The notes beneath the pieces were generated by a model that was given only the letters and a program-made list of their open reading frames with translations, searched no databases and had not been told where the DNA came from. A program made the position numbers and the translations under genes. A stretch of 47,870 nucleotides of DNA from Actinomycetota bacterium (lineage in GTDB: Bacteria; Actinomycetota; CADDZG01; WHSQ01): NCBI GenBank assembly GCA_030447315.1, contig JAUJPD010000001.1:1-47870 (forward strand), read 5' to 3'. This document shows, one piece after another, positions 43,552 to 47,870 of the stretch (the first letter of the stretch is position 1; each line of letters opens with the position of its first letter).

Positions 43552-44748
43552 CTAGCCGGCGTCGTTCGTGGACAGAAGCATGCCGCGGAGGATCTCGAGC
43601 GCCCGCTGCTTCTGCACCTCGGCCGCGGCGTCCACCTCGACGTCGGGCTCGATGCCGGTGCCGTCGATGCTGCCCCTTTCCGGGGTGAGGTACGCAGCGG
43701 TCGTTAGCTTCAGGGCAGAGCCATCGAGCAATGGGACCAGACGCTGCACGGAGCCCTTGCCATAGGTAGTCGTGCCCACCAGGATGGCGCGGCCGCGGTC
43801 CTGCAACGCTCCCGCGACGATCTCGGATGCGCTCGCCGTTCCTCCGTTGACGAGAACGACGAGCGGAATGTCTTCGAAGGCATCACCTTCGGCTTCGTAG
43901 ACCAGGTCCTCTTCCGTCCGGCTTTCGTAGGACACGATCTCGCCGTCCTCGATGAACGCGGACGCCACCTCGACCCCCTCATCGAAGAGACCGCCGCCGT
44001 TGTCGCGCATGTCGAGGATGATGCCGTCGGCCCCTTTTTCAGATAAACGTTCCACTTCGTCGCGCACGTCCTCGCCCGCTCCCTTCGCGAACGTGACCAG
44101 CCGGATGTAGCCGACATCGTCGCCTTCGAGAGAGGCTCTCAAGCTCGGCAGAGCGATCTCCTCGCGCGCGATCGTGAAGCTGAGAGCGTCGGTGCCGCGT
44201 GCGATGTCGAGCTTTACCTTGGTGCCTTCCGGCCCCTTGATGCGAGCGATGGCCTCGTCGGTCGTCATCGTGGCCACGTCCTTGCCGTCGATCCTCTCGA
44301 TCACGTCGTCGGCTTCGAGGCCTGCCGCCAGAGCAGGACTCTGGGGCAATACCGAGACGATCTTCAGGCTCCTGTCGACGGTCTTGAGCCAGATGCCGAT
44401 GCCCGAGAAGCTTCCGGTGGTCAGCTCCTGGAAGGAGCGGTAAGCCTGAGGTGAATAAAAGAGGGCATAGGGGTCGTCCTGCTCCTTCTTCAATACCTTC
44501 ACCATGCCCTTGACTGCACCTCGAGCGAGGGCCTCTTCATCGGGCTGATCAACCGCCGTGCCGCGGATCTCTTGATAGGCATCGCGGATGATGCGAAGGG
44601 CGGCATCCTTCTCGTTGACGTTGATCGTGGGAGCCTCACCCCGGCCGAACAGGGCGCCTCGGGCATATGAGTAGCCGACGCTGAACGACGCCATCACAAC
44701 TACGACGACGCCGACCAGGGCGATCAAGAACTTCTGCACGCGCTCCAT
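43552..44748 (-). CDS. ctpA: C-terminal processing protease (S41, CtpA-like)
   Basis: The 398-residue protein has one N-terminal helix (FLIALVGVVVVVMASFSVGY), a PDZ domain (~115-205, with LPQSPALAAGLEADDVIERI) and the S41 catalytic part: Ser in NGGTASASEIVAGAL and Lys in TYGKGSVQ. It cuts proteins from their C-terminus outside the membrane. Confidence 0.93.
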   Translation of the reverse strand: MERVQKFLIALVGVVVVVMASFSVGYSYARGALFGRGEAPTINVNEKDAALRIIRDAYQEIRGTAVDQPDEEALARGAVKGMVKVLKKEQDDPYALFYSPQAYRSFQELTTGSFSGIGIWLKTVDRSLKIVSVLPQSPALAAGLEADDVIERIDGKDVATMTTDEAIARIKGPEGTKVKLDIARGTDALSFTIAREEIALPSLRASLEGDDVGYIRLVTFAKGAGEDVRDEVERLSEKGADGIILDMRDNGGGLFDEGVEVASAFIEDGEIVSYESRTEEDLVYEAEGDAFEDIPLVVLVNGGTASASEIVAGALQDRGRAILVGTTTYGKGSVQRLVPLLDGSALKLTTAAYLTPERGSIDGTGIEPDVEVDAAAEVQKQRALEILRGMLLSTNDAG

Positions 44749-44820
44749 CAGAGCTAAGCGTAGATGGTGGGTCCGGCTATGGCGTCGATCTTCGCTACGG
44801 CCGCGCTGGACCCGCGTTCA

Positions 44821-46095
44821 CTACAGATAGGGCATGGGATCCACCGGGGACCCGCTTACGCGCACCTCGAAGTGGAGGTGCGGCCCGGTGCAGTAGCCGG
44901 TGCAACCGACGTTTCCGATAGGAACACCTCGGCCCACCTGCTGTCCGCTCGAGACCCCAAAGGCAGAGAGGTGGTTGTAGGTCGTGGCCAGGCCGCCGCC
45001 GTGGTCGATGACGATGACGTTGCCGTAACCGCTCATCGCCCCGACGTAGGCGACCACGCCCGCGTCGGCCGCTATGACGGTCGCGCCGTAAGGAGCACCG
45101 ATGTCGATGCCTGTATGGAGTCGCTGGTCGCCGAAGATCGGGTGGGTGCGATAGCCGTAGGAAGACGTGAGGGGGCCGTTGGTCGGCCACAGCAGCTGGC
45201 CGCCACCGGTCGGAAGAGTCTCCACGCTGGGGGCCGAGGCTGCAGCTTCTGCAGCTTCTGCCGCCGCTGCCGCCGCTGCGGCCGCCGCCGCCCTCGCCGC
45301 CAGGATCGACTCGATGCGATCGGCGTCGGCTTCGAGTTGAGTCACCACCTGCTGGTACTGGCTCTTCTTCGATTCCGTCTCGGCGAGCAGATGCTCCTTC
45401 TGAGCCAACACCGCCTTCTGCGCCTCGAGCACGGAGGCACGCTCCTGCACGACCTGCGCCAGTGCGACCTTGTCCGCATCGAGCTTGAGCTTCTGCGCCG
45501 CGATCTTCTCTTCTTCTTCCTCTACCAGGTTGCGCTTTATCTCGGTCTCGTCGCGCAGGAGCTCGATCCCGGCCACCAGCTTGGAGTCCGCGTCGAGGGC
45601 CGACTCGTAGTAGGAGGTGCGGTCCACCACCTCGTTGAACGTCGTAGCCGACAGCAGGCCCTCGAGATGACTCGTGGGGCCGGCCATATAGGCCGCCACG
45701 GCCCGGTCGGTGAAGAGATCGGTTCGACGATCGAGTTTGCCGAGGACGTCCTGTAGCTCGCGGGTGATGAAATCCAGCCGCTGCTGGGCGGCGGTCAGCT
45801 CGCTTTGGACGCTGGCGATGCGACCGTTGAGGTCGTCCATCTTCGCGTTCAGCAGGTTGACCTCCTGCTGGACCCGCCCCGCCTCCTGATCGAGGATCGC
45901 TACCTTGCCGGCCAGCTCGTCCGCCACGGCGTCTAGCTGGTTGACCTTCTGTTGAGCCGTTTGTTGACGCTCTTCCTTCTTCTCTAGATCCTGCTCGAGC
46001 GTCTGGGCGAAGGCGGGTATGGCGAGCGCGACGAAGCACACCAATAGCACCGTGATCGTGAGCCCACGCCCACGGAGGTCGCGAAACGTCCGCAT
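44821..46095 (-). CDS. EnvC-like M23 murein hydrolase activator/peptidase
   Basis: The protein has a signal peptide (LTITVLLVCFVALAIPAFAQ), a long coiled-coil (~35-290, with an Ala run AARAAAAAAAAAAAEAAEAA) and a C-terminal LytM domain with HTGIDIGAPYG and GPHLHFEVR. All zinc ligands appear present, so it may cut peptidoglycan itself. Directly downstream of ftsX, it is the likely partner of FtsEX. ATG 46095 or 46104 can start it. Confidence 0.93.
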   Translation of the reverse strand: MRTFRDLRGRGLTITVLLVCFVALAIPAFAQTLEQDLEKKEERQQTAQQKVNQLDAVADELAGKVAILDQEAGRVQQEVNLLNAKMDDLNGRIASVQSELTAAQQRLDFITRELQDVLGKLDRRTDLFTDRAVAAYMAGPTSHLEGLLSATTFNEVVDRTSYYESALDADSKLVAGIELLRDETEIKRNLVEEEEEKIAAQKLKLDADKVALAQVVQERASVLEAQKAVLAQKEHLLAETESKKSQYQQVVTQLEADADRIESILAARAAAAAAAAAAAEAAEAAASAPSVETLPTGGGQLLWPTNGPLTSSYGYRTHPIFGDQRLHTGIDIGAPYGATVIAADAGVVAYVGAMSGYGNVIVIDHGGGLATTYNHLSAFGVSSGQQVGRGVPIGNVGCTGYCTGPHLHFEVRVSGSPVDPMPYL

Positions 46096-46174
46096 CTTTG
46101 CCATCCTAGTCAACATCCACCCCATTAACAACAGCCCGGCCTCGTGTACGCGTCGGCGCAGGAAGCGCGGCTCT

Positions 46175-47056
46175 TTAGACCTCTAGGAAACGTCTCAGCG
46201 CCATCATGGAGCCAACCAGGCCCACGGCGCAGCCGGTGCCGCCCAGAACCAGCATCACCGTCACGATCTCGGTGGACGTGAAACTGAAGACGGGCCCCAG
46301 GAACGTCAGCGTCTGCCCGATGCGAGAGAACAGGAGCGTATTGGCCAACAGGATCACGCCCCCCGCCGCCACCGCCCCCATCAATGCTGCGAAAACACCC
46401 TCGAGCATGAATGGGATACGGATGAACCAGTTGGTGGCGCCGACCAGCTTCATGATCCCGATCTCGTCGCGGCGAGCGTAGATGGCGAGACGGATCGTAT
46501 TGGCGATGAGCGCCGCCGCGGCGACCATCAAGATGATCGACATCACCAGCGTGATCGTACGAAGCAGCGAGTTCACCTTCAGCAACCTCTTGATGATCTC
46601 GCCACCGAAGCGGACGTCTTTGACCCCGGGCGCCCCCTTGATGGCCGCGGCGACGGCCTCGGTGTCGTCGGCGTCCACCAGCTTGATGCGCAGCGAGGCG
46701 GGAAGAGCGTCCTCGGGCAGGTTCTCGTAGAACTCCGGCTGGGTCTCGTACATCTCTTTGAACTCGTTGAAGGCCTGGTCCTTGGACACATAGATCACAT
46801 CTTCGACCTCGGGCATCTGCGAGACGTCTTGTTCCAACGCCGAGATCTCCCCTTGAGTCGCGTCGTCGCGCAGGTAGGTGGAGATCTCGACCTTGGCTTC
46901 CCAGTTCAGCGTCACGTTATTCACGATCAGGCCAAGGATCTGGGTGCCGCCGAGCAACAAGAGGGAGATGGCCACCGTCGAGATGGCGGCGACCGTCATC
47001 AAGAAATTGCGGCGCAGGTTCTGGATCGTCTCGGACACGAAGTAACCGATCCTCAT
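46175..47056 (-). CDS. ftsX: Cell-division ABC permease FtsX
   Basis: The 293-residue protein has four helices, with an outside domain (~55-165) after helix 1 and conserved [21 protein letters not shown]. It overlaps ftsE by 4 nt (ATGA). With FtsE it drives the downstream M23 peptidase in division. Confidence 0.95.
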   Translation of the reverse strand: MRIGYFVSETIQNLRRNFLMTVAAISTVAISLLLLGGTQILGLIVNNVTLNWEAKVEISTYLRDDATQGEISALEQDVSQMPEVEDVIYVSKDQAFNEFKEMYETQPEFYENLPEDALPASLRIKLVDADDTEAVAAAIKGAPGVKDVRFGGEIIKRLLKVNSLLRTITLVMSIILMVAAAALIANTIRLAIYARRDEIGIMKLVGATNWFIRIPFMLEGVFAALMGAVAAGGVILLANTLLFSRIGQTLTFLGPVFSFTSTEIVTVMLVLGGTGCAVGLVGSMMALRRFLEV

Positions 47057-47739
47057 GTGCCGACCCCGTAGATACCGCGGCTCTGATCCCTCACCACGTT
47101 GCCACCCTCCAGCTCTATGACGCGTCTGCGCATGGAATCGACGATGGCGTGGTCGTGCGTCGCCATCACTACAGTCGTACCCGTGCGGTTGATGCGATCT
47201 AGCAATCGCATGATGCCGACCGACGTGGCTGGATCCAGGTTACCCGTGGGTTCGTCGGCCAGCAAGATCAAAGGCCGGTTGACGAAGGCTCTCGCTATCG
47301 AAACACGCTGCTGCTCGCCACCCGAGAGCTCGTCCGGGAACCGATCCAACTTCTCGCCCAGACCCACCAGCTCGAGGATCTGCGGCACCTGTTTGCCGAC
47401 CACGGAGCGCGGGCGGTTGATGACTTCGAGCCCGAACGCCACGTTCTCGAAGACAGTCTTGTTCGGAAGCAACTTGAAGTTCTGGAAGACGCAGCCGACG
47501 TTGCGGCGGAGATACGGCACCCGCCACCGCGGCAAGGTCGCTAGGTTCTTGCCGGCGACGAAGATGTCACCCTCGGACGGATCCTCCTCCTTCGTCAGCA
47601 GCTTGATGAAGGTGGACTTGCCCGAGCCGGAGGGACCGACGACGAAGACGAACTCGCCTTTCTCGATGTCGATAGAGACGCCATCGAGGGCGCGGTTGCC
47701 CGTCTTGTAATCCTTCACAACATCAACTGTTCTGATCAT
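47053..47739 (-). CDS. ftsE: Cell-division ATPase FtsE
   Basis: The 228-residue ATPase has [56 protein letters not shown] and MATHDHAIV. It pairs with FtsX. ATG at 47739. Confidence 0.96.
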   Translation of the reverse strand: MIRTVDVVKDYKTGNRALDGVSIDIEKGEFVFVVGPSGSGKSTFIKLLTKEEDPSEGDIFVAGKNLATLPRWRVPYLRRNVGCVFQNFKLLPNKTVFENVAFGLEVINRPRSVVGKQVPQILELVGLGEKLDRFPDELSGGEQQRVSIARAFVNRPLILLADEPTGNLDPATSVGIMRLLDRINRTGTTVVMATHDHAIVDSMRRRVIELEGGNVVRDQSRGIYGVGT

Positions 47740-47762
47740 CTAGGTCCTAGGGTAGCGAAGGT

Positions 47763-47870
47763 TCAACCGCTTGCAGTCGTCAGGCGGTCGAAATAGCGCC
47801 GGGGGTGCTCGGCTCCGTGGATATCTTCGTATTCGGCCCACGCGTCGTCGTAGTACGCGTTCCCACGCTG
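47763..47870 (-). CDS. C-terminal end of an unidentified protein (cut by the window)
   Basis: The final 35 codons on the minus strand read RGNAYYDDAWAEYEDIHGAE and RRYFDRLTTASG, stopping with TGA at 47763-47765. The acidic, aromatic make-up looks coding. It is not the end of prfB, which often precedes ftsE. Too short to name. Confidence 0.45.
   Translation of the reverse strand, partial: QRGNAYYDDAWAEYEDIHGAEHPRRYFDRLTTASG

Noticed and set aside
45240-45300. Ala-codon run as a DNA repeat
   Set aside because: It encodes the Ala-rich end of the coiled-coil in the EnvC-like protein.

Overview
The window is a GC-rich bacterial chromosome segment. It most likely comes from an uncultured, deep-branching Actinomycetota lineage. 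The main reason is the minus-strand run mec-cysO-cysM-murI-MBL hydrolase-rph-rdgB (33.9-38.5 kb), which repeats the order known from mycobacteria (Rv1334-Rv1341). Supporting signs are ftsE-ftsX-(M23 peptidase)-(S41 protease)-smpB-ssrA (42.2-47.7 kb), an F420-type LLM oxidoreductase, and DUF3179, LVIVD-repeat and ZAS anti-sigma proteins. No plasmid, phage or IS gene was seen.

Layout. 0-10 kb is an accessory region: the C-terminal remnant of a FAD/Fe-S oxidoreductase, an SLC12-type permease, a RecQ C-terminal remnant, a proline iminopeptidase-like hydrolase, a two-in-one ABC ATPase with a MacB/FtsX-type permease, a voltage-gated-channel homologue with an abnormal pore, and an Hsp20 remnant lacking its core. 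10-14.5 kb (plus strand) holds a GH1-like protein, a glycosyltransferase/UDP-galactopyranose mutase fusion and an LLM oxidoreductase, all translationally coupled. 14.5-20.1 kb (minus) is one tightly packed operon: TlpA thioredoxin, DUF3179, ECF sigma, ZAS anti-sigma, two small membrane proteins, SRPBCC, DUF427 and isochorismatase-PRC barrel. 20.2-25.6 kb (plus) has an ATP-grasp enzyme, a NicO metal exporter, a CDP-alcohol phosphatidyltransferase overlapping a glycerol-1-phosphate dehydrogenase, and an MBL hydrolase. 25.6-32.8 kb carries secreted proteins (subtilase, penicillin-acylase family, LVIVD repeat, a small exported protein) and an RsbW-like kinase. 33-39.5 kb is tRNA-Leu(UAG), an inositol-phosphatase-family gene and the sulfur/selenium/cell-wall operon. 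39.6-42 kb is a zinc-finger peptide gene, a self-regulated membrane protein/GntR pair and a YihY/BrkB protein. 42-47.9 kb is ssrA with a duplicated 3' end, a CheY-like regulator, smpB, ctpA, an EnvC-like peptidase, ftsX and ftsE.

Most notable points: (1) selD at 38452-39486 is interrupted by an in-frame UGA exactly at its catalytic selenocysteine/cysteine position, with a hairpin just downstream, so it is a selenoprotein gene; it heads the mec-cysO-cysM operon. (2) A G1P dehydrogenase is translationally coupled to a CDP-alcohol phosphatidyltransferase, which suggests a glycerol-1-phosphate lipid in a bacterium. (3) A glycosyltransferase is fused to UDP-galactopyranose mutase and coupled to a GH1-like gene. 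(4) The 3' end of ssrA is duplicated as a direct repeat, as an integration scar would leave it.

Caution: at least ten genes carry one or more frame changes. Many are repaired by one extra base in a short G or C run, so sequencing error is likely for much of this. The housekeeping blocks (33.1-39.5 and 41.1-47.7 kb) show none in protein-coding genes. Coordinates of frameshifted genes span the whole reconstructed gene.
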